Assembly (NCBI RefSeq): GCF_000150275.1
Contig: NW_002060944.1
Coordinates: forward strand, 2,952,152-3,016,151
Reading direction: 5' to 3'
From: Trichoplax adhaerens
Lineage: Eukaryota > Placozoa > Uniplacotomia > Trichoplacea > Trichoplacidae
DNA: 64,000 nt
The notes below the pieces were generated by a model that was not told where the DNA came from, made no database searches, and saw only the letters and a program-made list of their open reading frames with translations. Below, in pieces: positions 30,046 to 41,335 of this stretch. The number at the start of each line of letters is the position of its first letter. Within the stretch, counting starts at the first letter, position 1. The position numbers and the translations under genes are program-made.

Positions 30046-30354
30046 GGCAGAGGGCCTTAAATTAAGTTAATTTGGCATTTTTAGATATTGGTGTCCGTTA
30101 CTCTCCATGACTAAGTCATGGACACCAAGGTAGTGATATTACTAAATATGCCCTCAAGGTAAATAAATGTATCAATTACAACAGCAGAAAGTAAATAGAT
30201 GATCATAGGGATTAGAGGGACTAGTGCAAACTCCCGTCGCTTTACTGACGGTTTACGATAATGTGCTCATTTAACAGAGGTTCAGTAACTATCAGATCGC
30301 TGACTAACGAACATTATCCTCTTAGAAATACTTTTTGTAATATGATATATAGCA

Positions 30355-30964
30355 ATCAAAAATAACCGGGACAGGGGAACTATAGTAGGGTAACACTACG
30401 AATTGCAAGAGAGCAATAGAACTAAGAGTACCTACTGATGTGTATCAATCACTTTTCAAATTTCGTTAAGTAACTTTCGTATTAGTATGTTTACCGAATA
30501 AGGATGGTTACTATATACAGTATAGAAATCAAAAGTAATTGGGACAGGGGAACTACAGTAGGATAACACTACGAATTGCAAGAGAGCAATAGAACTAATA
30601 GTACCTACTGATGTGTATCAATCACTTCTACCTTCTCAATAATATTTACATAAATCCTAGAGATCATTCATTTCTATACCAATTCANATTTCGTTAAGTA
30701 ACTTTCATATTAGTAATCGGGACANNNNNNNNNNNNNNNNNNNNNNNNNNNNNNNNNNNNNNNNNNNNNNNNNNNNNNNNNNNNNNNNNNNNNNNNNNNN
30801 NNNNNNNNNNNNNNNNNNNNNNNNNNNNNNNNNNNNNNNNNNNNNNNNNNNNNNNNNNNNNNNNNNNNNNNNNNNNNNNNNNNNNNNNNNNNNNNNNNNN
30901 NNNNNNNNNNNNNNNNNNNNNNNNNNNNNNNNNNNNNNNNNNNNNNNNNNNNNNNNNNNNNNNN
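30355..30964. repeat. about 173-bp tandem satellite running into an assembly gap
   Basis: A unit starting around ATCAAAA and containing GGGACAGGGGAACTA occurs near 30355 and again near 30527. A third copy begins (CGGGACA) at about 30717, then 240 Ns fill 30725-30964. A single ambiguous base is at 30687. The first two copies are nearly identical over about 100 bases and diverge towards the end. The gap is most simply an unassembled part of the array, so its true length is unknown. Confidence 0.8.
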
Positions 30965-31511
30965 TTACAGATAGTATTATCATTCGATATTATATATATC
31001 CTAGTAACAGTAATATACTATGCTATATTAAGATTAGTTAATGGTCCAGAGCACATTATGATAACTAATGTACGGTGATGGACATACCAAGTTAAGATTA
31101 GCAGGTACTGTAAGATATCTACAGTGCGGTAGAATGTCCTTCGTACTGTGGTCAATTCTATACCAATCATTATAATGTGTCTAAGGATCGCTGTCGTATG
31201 CAAGCAAAGCTTGCTCTGTCGATAACAACCGTTATAAGAAAATGTAACAATCAAAATGGCTGTATAGAAAACTCTATAAAGATTCTATGTTTATTCAATT
31301 TTCATCAGAATATTGCATGAAATCAAAATTTAAAGGCCCAGTGGCCACCCTTAGCGATATAACGAATACTATTTTAATAATCAGTACTCTGCAGAAATTA
31401 CTACCTTAGAGCTATTCGTTTTACATGAAGAAATCTTTAGGTTAAAAGTACTGTAAGAATCTTATACTGACCTATTGAAATGAACCCATAATCAGAGTCA
31501 TTTAATAGTAG

Positions 31512-31519
31512 TATAAATA
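31512..31519 (+). promoter_or_regulatory. candidate TATA box for GMC-C
   Basis: TATAAATA lies 157 bases upstream of the GMC-C start codon and is followed by a short GC-rich stretch (CCCCCGCGCTG), unusual in this AT-rich window. Position and sequence fit a core promoter; no transcript evidence is available. Confidence 0.4.
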
Positions 31520-31675
31520 CCCCCGCGCTGCTCGTTTCAAGGGAGGGTGGGTGGGATTACTATACACTTAATTTAGAGCGGGTTATAGTATGTTCAAGGG
31601 AAGAAAGAGAGTGATCACAATTGCTAGTGGTTGATTATCATCCACAAAGTACTACGGTGCTCGAGTTAAATCGAC

Positions 31676-34600
31676 ATGTCTTCGTCGTCGAAATTAGAAT
31701 TAGCTCTCAAATGCGGTAGTGGTCTATTTGCATCTTATATGGCGTATCAATTTATGTATCGCCAAGTTCATGACCCCTACATTGATACCTTTGCAACAAG
31801 CTATGATTACGTGATTGTTGGCGGTGGCACAACGGGTTGTATATTGGCCAATAGATTGAGCGAAGATCCTAATGTAACAGTCTTGCTTTTAGAAGCTGGA
31901 GGAAAATATGTTGATAATCCAGTTGTTCCAGTGCCTGCTGCAACAGGCACTTTGCAAGTGAACTCTGGCATTGATTGGAGTTACAAGGTAAATCAATGTT
32001 GTTTAAAGTGTATAGAGGATCTGTTGTAAGAATGGCGTTTCAAGGAATGCTGAGCGAAAATCTGCAATTCGTTTCACTACGAGTAATGTACGCGTACTCG
32101 TATACTCTACTCTACTATGGAGTATTAGAACACAGTATCTTCTATTTCATATCTGCCTTCAACGAGCTTGTGAAGTTGCAGTCTTGCAGATGGTATTCCA
32201 ACTGTACAGCGATTGAAACAATAACAATAATTACGTATCATGAACTACTGTATTGGTTCCCTCCAAATCAATTGTACCGAATAAGAGGCGATTCGAAACA
32301 CGAATTGAAAGCAAAGATGAGAATGATGATGAGTAGGAAGGGTGTAAACAGTATTCCATTCTCTGCTTCAATTATTAAAGAGTTTATCCAAGTGCAAATG
32401 CAGGATTCGCTACTAGCAGATCGCTTGATCGATGTCAGTGAATGTACATTGTGCAGTATTCTGGCATCGATACAGTACCGATCTACTTTACTAGCTGCTA
32501 TCGATGTAATGCCAAATTATATCTACATACTGTACATGCATACGTCCTCTACAATACAATGACGCCGCTAATTTTTTTTATTTTTTATTTTCATTCAAAA
32601 TATTATTTTATTTTTTGATTTATTTACTGATACTGTTAACTGCTGATTCATATACTGCACGAAACTTAGGAGTAGTCTATAGGCTGCAAATATTGTAAAT
32701 TGTGAATCAATGATTTTTTGGTTACATGGAGCTCAGCAGAATTGTTGTAAACCTACGCTTTTGACATTATGGTGTCTATAATATTGTTATTGTTTGAGAT
32801 CCATGTTTTTCCGCCCAGTCATTTTTTCCAATCGTAAAAGCTCTACAGCCTGGGATTGATGAGTTGTAAATGAAAATGTCAATTTTGCCTAAGAAGCATT
32901 ACTATACTGCTAATTAAATTATGATAATAATCAATTAAACATAACCAAAACGTGAATGACATTAAGCTATAACAAAGAAGAGCTCAGAGTCGGAGCGCAC
33001 CTTGGTTGTTAAAATCGATCTACTGCAGTTGTTAGTTGTGAGTATACATAGAAAGCTAAAACTGTGTGCAACTGATGCCCCACAGTCTCCGTATGCAGCA
33101 GTCGAGGTACTGTCTAAAGTGGTATAAATGGAAATAGAGATGGAAGATCAAAGTCAAAAATAGAAGATAGCAAGAGTTTGAGAATACTGAATCTATTTTA
33201 TACTGTACTGTACTGTATAGTATTACTCGTATACTTGTAATGGCGGCATCTTATCTAATGTACGTTCTTACGCGGATGGCGGCGTGGCGGCTTCTTGGAT
33301 TTTAGCTGACATTTGGACTTTATTACCTCTAAATTACAGCTTTGCACAACGATTCAAAGGAATGTTAGTGTACTCATATTATTCTTGTATCTTTGCCTAG
33401 GGATTGCCGCAAAAAGATGTATGCAAAGCCTTCATTGATAATTGCCCATTATGGCCGCGCGGAAAGGTATGGCATTCCATTCTTTGCCCTTAGTGCTATA
33501 GTGAGCTATGTATTCGTTGACACACAAGTAGCAGCATATTTTTTGCTGACTGATAATACTTTGCATTTACTGCACGCAGTTCTAAATCAATTGATACGAA
33601 TAACAGATCAAAGTTATCGCATACGTGAAAACCATCTCTCTCTCTCTTGATTTATTATTATTATCGAGTAGTCTCTGGTGAAACAAGGACTAGTATAATG
33701 TGTTTACTGGATTAAAATCGACGGCTACTTTCATTACTACAGTATTTGTACGATGATTATATGTTTTGAGGTTAAGTGATTTGCACTACATTTAAGAAAT
33801 ACATGTAACTCATTAAATGATTACAACTTCAGTATATTATTATTAATAAATTATGGCGTGCTCATTACATGCAGATTTTAGGAGGTTCAAGTGCAATTAA
33901 CTATATGGTGTATATGAGAGGTTGTAAGGGAGATTTTGATTCGTGGCAAGAGTTAGGTAATGAAAACCGACGGTATTTTGTAGTTGACATGATGCAGAAT
34001 ACTCAGATTAATAGAGTTTTTAAGAATAAGTTAGCTTTATTTTATTTTTATTGCTATCTACAGTATTACTGTATCGGCACTATTTAAACTTATACAGTAC
34101 TACTTTATACATACGTATGCAATATGGAGAAATGGTAGAGATACTAGAAATTTATAGAAACGCTTTTACTGCTAAGATTATGATTGACCATATACGGTAT
34201 CAATGAATGCATTGTTATACTAGGTGCTGATGGATGGAGTTACAACGACGTCTTACCTTATTTTAAAAAATACGAAAATAATACCAGGTTCAAACTACCT
34301 GCATCTATTTACTCACTTGGTTACTGCTCTGTCCGTAGTTATCGATCATGACATACACTGTACTATGTATAGCACATGGACAATTAATAGAAGTCAATGT
34401 TTTAAAATTTTTACCATGTCCAATGTCCAGGGCAGAATTTCGAAATGATCCGCAGCATGGTGTTGGAGGACCGATTACTATTAGTGATTCACTCGTAGAA
34501 GCACCGTACGTTGAAGCTTTCCTTAAAGCAGGTATACAACACAAGATCAGTAAGATTATATCTCATTGATACTGCTTTAAAGTCATTAGATCTGTAATTA

Positions 34601-37239
34601 TAATTTTCTGCTAGTTTATGCTTATAATCTTATCATTATGTTAGGCGAAGATGCGGGTTATCCTACTTGTGATCTAAATGGTGGTATTAAAGTTAGTATA
34701 CATATATCTTTAGTTTACTATATTTGATGCCATAATTATTGGTATTTATAATGTTACAATTCTTTTTAGTATAACTATTATTGTATTAAAACTTAAACAC
34801 ACGTAGAATGGGTTTGATCGAGGACAGGTTTTTGTTGGCAACGGAAAACGCCAAAGTACGGCACAATGCTATCTTACAGCGGAAGTATTGGAAAGGAAAA
34901 ATTTATTTATCGGTATACATTCTCATGTCGGAAAGGTATTGTAATAATGCATTACTTACTGCATAAAATCAAGTCATGTTTAACCTTGCAGTGAATATAA
35001 CTTAAATCTAGTATCCAGATTTAATATCTTAATTTAAGGTTAAATAGTATTCACTGCTTGATATTTAAGGTAATTTTTCGTGGTAAAAGAGCTGTTGGTG
35101 TTGAATTTTCACAAAAGTAAGAATTTATTTACTTCGACTTTCTTATTGTTTTATAAGAAATGTCCTTTACTGTTCGGTTCCGACTTACAGTATACGAGTA
35201 TAATGTAAATTTCTTTTATAGACAAAAAATACAAACTGTTCACTGCAATCGCGAGGTTATTTTATCTGCTGGAATAGTAGGTACAACGCAACTTTTACTG
35301 CTGTCTGGTGTGGGACCACAAAATGATCTAATGGAATTAAATGTCTGTATTACAAATCAAAGCCTTATGTTAATAATGTATAGTTTGTATTTTGACAGTG
35401 TAATAGCTTAAATGCAAATGACTTTGCAATATTGAATCAGAGAAATAATATTATGATTACTTTATATCAATTATTAACTAAATGAACTTTTTCCCTTAGA
35501 TTCCCGTTGTTGCCAATCTACCGGTTGGTCTTAACTTACAGGTAGAGAATGGTTCCGTAAAGTAGAAGTGGCTCATTTACTTGCGGTGTTAATATACCGG
35601 ATATTATACCTGTATCACTTTAGAGCCACCATTGCATGGTCTTGTCTGCTTCCACGGTGGATAGCATTAAGGAGTATAGTCTAACTAAGGAAAGTGCTTC
35701 ATCCCTTTCGACATTACTGAAATATATGATTTTCAAAGAGGTGAATAATTGAGCTTAAGACTTCTTTATTAATATATTTTAGCTATGAATTAATTAATTA
35801 TAATTGGGTTACTTAGGGGTTTCTAACTTCTGCTGGTTACCAAGCTTCCGCTCTGTTTAATGTCAGTGAGAACGCTGTAAGTTTTCGATGATGCATAATT
35901 TAATATGATGGCAAAAATCAGAGGAAATAGGGCTCCACATATGTAATTCAGTTGAATACCAGGAAAACTTATCTAGAGGACTACACTTAAGATTCTGATA
36001 TAATACTGTCATTTTAATATAGGAAGAAGTTCCATGGGCTGAAATGCTAATTCATCTCATGTGTATCGGACCTGATCAAACCGTTTATTATAATAATTTT
36101 CGTTATGATGAGAAAAAGTACGTTCTTACGCGTTTTTACAAGAAATATTTTCTTGTCTTACAGACTTAGAAAGTAGTAACAGTCTCAACAAGTAATAAAT
36201 TACCGTGTGTATTTGTACTTGAAAAGAGTGAATGTTATGCAATGGAATAATATCGACATTAGCGTAATGTTATGTACTAGCGATGTGTTCTTATATTGTG
36301 CGACTGAAATTGATCTATAGATTTCCTGCTATGTACGTTGGAGGCCCTCATGATCCATCAACTGCTGGTATTTCATATATTTTTTAAAGGAGGTGGGGTA
36401 ATTTCGAACTTGTTTTTTCATTAACGTGCCGTTACATTAATTCTTATTGGTAGGGCTGAACCTTATTTGTATACTATCACATCCTAAAAGTAGAGGGTGG
36501 ATTAAACTTAAAACAACAAATCCAGAAGATCAACCAGAGATACAACCCAATTATTTTCAGCACAGGGATGATATGCGCGATATGGCAAAAGTAGTGTACA
36601 CTATTTAGTATTGTTACGCTTTACGAGCACAGCGTTGGACTTTTTCTTTAATTTATAATGTCATTATCTTTCAGGGAATGCAATTTAGCCATAATTTGTT
36701 ATGTAGTAAATATATGAAGCCATACATCAAGGAAATTCATCGATATAATGTTGATTGTCCTTATGAATACAATTCTATTGAATATTGGGAAAGTGTATTA
36801 AGTTATTTTTCTTATGACAGTTATCATAACGTGAGTCTAGCCTTGATATTAATTGTTACTAGTCTAAGTAAGTAGGGGTTGGTTATTAACACAGATAATT
36901 TTATAATTTATAGATTGGAACATGCAGGATGGGAGATAAGAATGATGATGCTGCTGTAGTAGATCCGCAGTTAAGGTCTGAATTAATTTTGGCAATTGAT
37001 ATTTTGGTTAATAAGATAAAAGAATGGGATAGATGTACTGTACAGTAGCTGTAATTGTAAATCTTGTACTTAGAATTCGAGGGTTACAAGGAATTCGTGT
37101 TGTTGATGCTTGTATTATTCCGGAAATGGTTTCTTGCAATACTTATGCACCGATAGCAATGATTGGTGAAAAGGCAGCGGATCTTATCAAGGGCGTTACT
37201 GCATCTTCAGGATCTCATCATGATGAAAGAACTGCTTGA
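31676..37239 (+). CDS. GMC oxidoreductase C, membrane-anchored type, complete
   Basis: Eighteen exons join in phase to 616 aa: 31676-31987, 33401-33466, 33875-33956, 34225-34288, 34431-34531, 34645-34691, 34807-34935, 35070-35116, 35222-35342, 35500-35541, 35624-35740, 35817-35876, 36023-36117, 36321-36367, 36454-36590, 36675-36830, 36914-36975 and 37074-37239. It begins with the same kind of N-terminal hydrophobic segment as GMC-B (residues about 10-28), then [12 protein letters not shown] and LLLEAG. Other signatures are [14 protein letters not shown] and [12 protein letters not shown]. The His motif reads YHNIGTCRMG (His about 540), where the usual residue after His is Pro. The Asn motif reads VSCNTYAP (Asn about 584). 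Intron 1 is large (1413 bp, against 251 bp in GMC-B). The C-terminus is longer than that of GMC-B and ends in [10 protein letters not shown]. Substrate unknown. Confidence 0.95.
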
Positions 37240-39101
37240 ATATTGCGCTACTTCAAGTGGTAGCTACCATATCCTAAGCCTTCACGAATAAAGTTATATC
37301 GTCATGTTAAGCATTTAGTTATCGACGCATGTAGTTGAAGTCTAGATACGAATATTTTAAGAGAGGTTTAGGATGTACGCGCATGTTGTATTGGTCAATA
37401 AAGTGAATGACTTTATGATTCTGATAGGCAAGCTTAGTAGTATGTATTTTATGTTGCTTAAAAACAGATGAGGATATTTACATAATGAAGAATTTTAACT
37501 ACAGTATTAAAATATCGTTGTACGCGTACACTTTACGCTTGTGGAATTAATCGGAAAGCGTCAATCTGATCACTAATGACACCGTGTAAATACGTATCAT
37601 GTGAGTTGTAGGTAAAGTATACAGGTATTAAAATGAGGCAACTAGGATACCAGTGTTACCTGTACATTGGCATATAGTAAGCTACGTAGTAGTAATCACT
37701 GAGCAAAAGGTCAATAATTACGGTAGATCTGATAAATGACATACGTTATGATTCATCGTTATGATTGTGATGCTTGTAGTATGCATTGCTTGTAAAATCT
37801 TTATTCTGTACGGTAAATATCGTATGCGTACACTAATCAAGTTGTATAGCTTTCGTTGGTTAAGGCCACCTTCTTTCTACAGTATGTAGTTCACTACTTT
37901 GCTTACTGTAAATTGAATTATCTTTCCAATAACTTTAGGCAAATGTAGATTTGAACGTTACTAGCTCTAATATCAATATTTCAAACTACAGCATATTACT
38001 TTTCAGCAAGCTACATCTCCGGATAGGAGCATACTAATCTGACTTAACCCAGGGTCCTCAGCGCCAGCCATTCGAATTGTATGCGATAGTAATCATAATT
38101 AGCATTGCTTACTTTTGAACGTGTGCAAGGTACTACTGTACATTCGCAGATCTGTCGTATACTATGTTTGATTTACCCATCCATTACACGTTGCGATTAA
38201 ATGTGTAATACACCTTTGTTGGAAAAAGCGTCCGATAAAGAATAATGTCAATAACAACCTCATAACTTTTAGATAGATTATACATATGGAATTGTTACAA
38301 AACGCAATGGATGCATGCAGAAAAATCATCGAAAATATATTTATTTTCATATCAAATGGGCAATGATATCTATGGAACAATGCAGACTGCATTGCAGGTA
38401 ATAAGCATATTTAAGCTATGTGAATAAAACAGTAACAGATTAATCAAGACTATCTTAGATATAGTACAAATAGAAAGATAAATATGCTTATATATATACG
38501 CTGTCCACAAATACGACAGTTTAATTTAATCTAATCGATATAAAGTCTAATTGAACGATAGTTTAATGTAATAAGCGTAACATGCGTGTGTAGCCATGAC
38601 AAGGTGCTGGGCATAAACTATAAACGTATACCGAGACAAAGATTACAGCAATACACGTTCAGATACAGTATTCGGCACGAGATAAAATATTTACTCTTCC
38701 TACCTTATTTGTAACTAGTAAAGCTTCTTTAGGTTCCATAACAATGAATAAAAAATATGATTTCTTACATTTACAAGCCTTGCCATCATGCGTACATTAT
38801 TACGTAGTCTAATAAAGTCTGAAAAAATAGTATAATATGCTACTACAGTATACGAATACCCATACCGGATGTGAATTGTGTTTCTTTAATCTTTTTTTGA
38901 GTTCCATTTGTCATACTTAGCCGTAGATACCAGATATTTTTCTTATTTTTTCATGAAGATTCGATATTCTATTTAGGTATAATCGTTCTCCATAGAATTG
39001 TTTATAGTCATGCAATTCAAAAAAAGTTATCATCGATTCGACGGCAATTCATTTTTATTTAGAATACATTCGAAATTGGATTAGCAAATGCTGTCAACGA
39101 T
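37240..39101. other. intergenic between GMC-C and torsin cofactor (convergent)
   Basis: The two flanking genes converge here, so the interval should hold two 3' ends. Besides the AATAAA for GMC-C there is an AATAAA on the minus strand at 39054-39059, 43 bases after the torsin-cofactor stop. No other gene, repeat or RNA is recognised. Confidence 0.55.
37287..37292 (+). terminator. possible poly(A) signal of GMC-C
   Basis: AATAAA lies 48 bases downstream of the GMC-C stop codon, a plausible 3'-end signal. Confidence 0.5.
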
Positions 39102-39944
39102 TCAGCATCCTTGGAAGTCTTCTTCTGAATTGATAACAACGATATTTTGAAGAATTCTGGCAGAAAGTGGATCAAATATAAATTCTTCCATTGGACTCCA
39201 CGAGTTTTTTAATACCTTAGTAACTTCTTTCTCTACATAAATCTCATTGCTCGATAATAGGTTGTCGTCATAAGTGCCATTAAGAGCTACATGAAACAAG
39301 ATAACTGCTTGCTTAAAAGGTGCATCGTCATTGTCACAGTAACTTTGAAATTGACGGGCTAATTTAGGATTTAACGCATGTAATTTGTTAGTAATAGGAA
39401 TGGTGTTGGTCGTTAAGGCTTTGTTTAATTGCTTCAAGAAGGAATGTTCCAAGTTTTCATCCAAAGCATGGTTACGACTATATTCGCCATGGACATTAAG
39501 TTCCATGAACGGTTTTGGTATAGCATCTAAAAGCTTCATAATTAAACAACGACTAGATTTGAATGCGTTTGATCGATGAGCTAAAGTGAAAACTAACGGC
39601 TTTTCCCGTTGCAGCCCAGTATTATATATCCCGAATGCTAGAAAAGCTAGTTTTTTCCAAGTATTTTCAGTTTGGGATGAAAAATGATTTTTTAAATCTT
39701 GTATTAGTTTGCGAGATTGGCTAATGGCTTCCATCTCATTTAAGGTAGATGCTTTCCGATCGACATTAGATCTGATGCAGTGTAGAAAAATTAGAGCAAG
39801 TATACAGAAGCATACGAGTATGATCGGCACGCTACGGTTGGTAATTCTGTTGGAAGGTGTATCTTTCCTTGGATTACTGTCTGGTGAAGGTGGAGTTTGT
39901 TTAGGCTTCTGATCGGATTGATGTACATTTGGTGGAGTAAGCAT
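39102..39944 (-). CDS. torsin-activating cofactor (LAP1/LULL1, TOR1AIP family), single exon
   Basis: One uninterrupted 280-codon frame. The proline-rich N-terminal tail (residues 1-36) is followed by one transmembrane segment (about 39-57) and then a luminal domain. That domain matches TOR1AIP proteins: QSYCDNDDAPFKQAVILF (about 200-217) parallels the family's KYCDHENAAFK block, an acidic EVEKE-like helix follows, and PLSARILQNIVVI (about 259-271) carries Arg263, placed where the family has its arginine finger. In animals these proteins activate torsin AAA+ ATPases in the nuclear envelope and ER lumen. The nucleoplasmic or cytosolic tail is very short, more like a minimal cofactor than vertebrate LAP1. 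It is intronless, unlike the multi-exon genes around it. A minus-strand AATAAA lies at 39054-39059. Assignment rests on remembered family motifs; a profile search would settle it. Confidence 0.78.
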   Translation of the reverse strand: MLTPPNVHQSDQKPKQTPPSPDSNPRKDTPSNRITNRSVPIILVCFCILALIFLHCIRSNVDRKASTLNEMEAISQSRKLIQDLKNHFSSQTENTWKKLAFLAFGIYNTGLQREKPLVFTLAHRSNAFKSSRCLIMKLLDAIPKPFMELNVHGEYSRNHALDENLEHSFLKQLNKALTTNTIPITNKLHALNPKLARQFQSYCDNDDAPFKQAVILFHVALNGTYDDNLLSSNEIYVEKEVTKVLKNSWSPMEEFIFDPLSARILQNIVVINSEEDFQGC

Positions 39945-40549
39945 ATGCGTATATTAAAGTACAATTAAAACATTGACATTTTAGATGTATGTAATAATTG
40001 TTACTCATTGGTGAAGTAAAATAAGAAAACTTTTATTGTAGTCAATTCATTATTCAGTAGATGTACAGTAGACTACTGTCAGTAGTACTGCTATGAATTA
40101 GGGTCGGTGTTCCAGTCGATGTCCGTGCAGTACTATGCAAGATTTGGATAAAGTCTCTCGAGTGTTATTGTAGTGTATTATTACAACTGTTTAGCGTGGA
40201 GCTTTTACGGTACTATCGTCATAGTCAATTGCACAATAACACTGTTCGCAGGAATTTCTTCCTTTGGTATCATCGCATTGCTGTGCTTACTGTAGTATCA
40301 TTCATTGATCAAGCGGATAGAAAGAACATTTTGGCATTCACTTTTTGCTGCTGCTTTCTAATTGTACTTGAATAGTGAAGTAATTACCAATATAACAACA
40401 TCAGGTGAAGATTGCCTTCAATACCGAATCAAATAGTGTACTAGGTCAATCAGACTCGATCAGGAGATATGTCCTTGCTTGCTTCATCATACTGCACTGT
40501 ACAATCACTTTGACAACACAAACTGGCTGGTATAATATTAATATTTACA
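39945..40549. other. intergenic upstream of torsin cofactor
   Basis: Contains the presumed promoter of the minus-strand torsin-cofactor gene. A few scattered CAGTAC/GTACTG units occur near 40060-40100. No gene is seen. Confidence 0.5.
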
Positions 40550-40903
40550 CTATATATTCCTAACCCTATTTCTTGTCTGATTTCCTATAGCGTTATTCTC
40601 GTTTCCTTCCATAGCGTTATTCTCGTTTTCTTCCATAGCGTTATTCTTGTTTCCTTCCATAGCGTTATTCTCGTTTTCTTCCATAGCGTTATTCTCGTTT
40701 TCTTCCATAGCGTTATTCTCGTTTTCTGGTGGATTTACTGTCGTAGTTAAATTGGAGTCATCGTGTTGGCCATGCGGGTTGGATGTTATTGGCGGTGTAC
40801 CCGTTGGTTTTGATTCACTGTTTAACACATCTTTTTTGGCGTTGTTATTTTTCACCCCTTTTCCTTTGCTTGGGGGCGAAATTCTTTTATTTTTTGTTGG
40901 CAT
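40550..40903 (-). CDS. small low-complexity protein with 8-residue repeat (hypothetical)
   Basis: A 117-codon frame that I do not recognise. It starts with a lysine- and proline-rich segment, then a Ser/Thr/Asn-rich stretch (to about residue 60), then six near-identical octapeptide repeats of the NENNAMEE/GNENNAME type, encoded by 24-bp DNA repeats, and ends in a basic tail (NQTRNRVRNI). The repeat changes are mostly in-frame substitutions (Glu/Gly, Glu/Lys), which fits coding use but does not prove it. It lies 605 bases upstream of the torsin-cofactor gene on the same strand. It could be an independent gene, an upstream exon, or a chance frame over a minisatellite. No acceptor site joining it to the downstream start is obvious. 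Confidence 0.4.
   Translation of the reverse strand: MPTKNKRISPPSKGKGVKNNNAKKDVLNSESKPTGTPPITSNPHGQHDDSNLTTTVNPPENENNAMEENENNAMEENENNAMEGNKNNAMEENENNAMEGNENNAIGNQTRNRVRNI
40587..40730. repeat. 24-bp minisatellite, six copies
   Basis: Six tandem copies of a 24-base unit beginning ATAGCGTTATTCTCGTTT, differing by single-base changes. The period is a multiple of three, so it keeps one open frame on the minus strand. Confidence 0.9.
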
Positions 40904-41335
40904 CCGTAGAGTCTAAGTGATCATGATCATTGCATGATTACTGTATGCGCGTGCAAGTTATATCAGTAGAATATATACGACCGAAAACATCAGCTCATCC
41001 TGGCGAGGACTTTTATGACAAACCCAAGCAGGGCTAATATGTTTATGGTCGATCCTAATCCACTTACCGTAATACTGTATCGTTTCCAATATCCTTAGCA
41101 AAAATGGTTACAATCCACTGATAAACAAGATGCTGGTAGCGATGGCACAGCGGCAGGTGTTGAATGGACCATTTGAGGTGCTGCCACGTGAATGAATTAT
41201 TGACTGATTTGGAAGCTGCTGCAATCCCACTTCCAATCAAGGAAAATGGACAGTATGGACGAGTAGAGGACTACCATGGACTTGTGAGAGAAGTAGTGGC
41301 AAGTCGCTGCTTCTACTACCACGAATAGAGGACAG

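Larger units (their letters stand above)
28840..31675. other. repeat-rich intergenic region with assembly gap
   Basis: This interval separates the calpain stop from GMC-C. It contains an ACTGTACAGT-type palindromic block (29857-30045), a tandem satellite with a run of Ns (30355-30964) and a TATA-like promoter (31512-31519). No coding gene is recognised. Confidence 0.6.

Noticed and set aside
29762-30070. Open frames on both strands (92 and 74 codons)
   Set aside because: By-products of the CAGTAC/GTACTG repeat; each is the shadow of the other.
30705-30983. 92-codon open frame across the gap
   Set aside because: It consists almost entirely of unknown bases from the assembly gap.
40587-40730. 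Possible CRISPR-like array
   Set aside because: Units are contiguous with no spacers, and the sequence is animal nuclear DNA. The same holds for the other tandem arrays here.
41101-41240. Short frame beginning MLVAMAQRQVLNGPFEV as a transposon fragment
   Set aside because: It closes after about 20 codons, and I recognise no transposase motif or terminal repeats.
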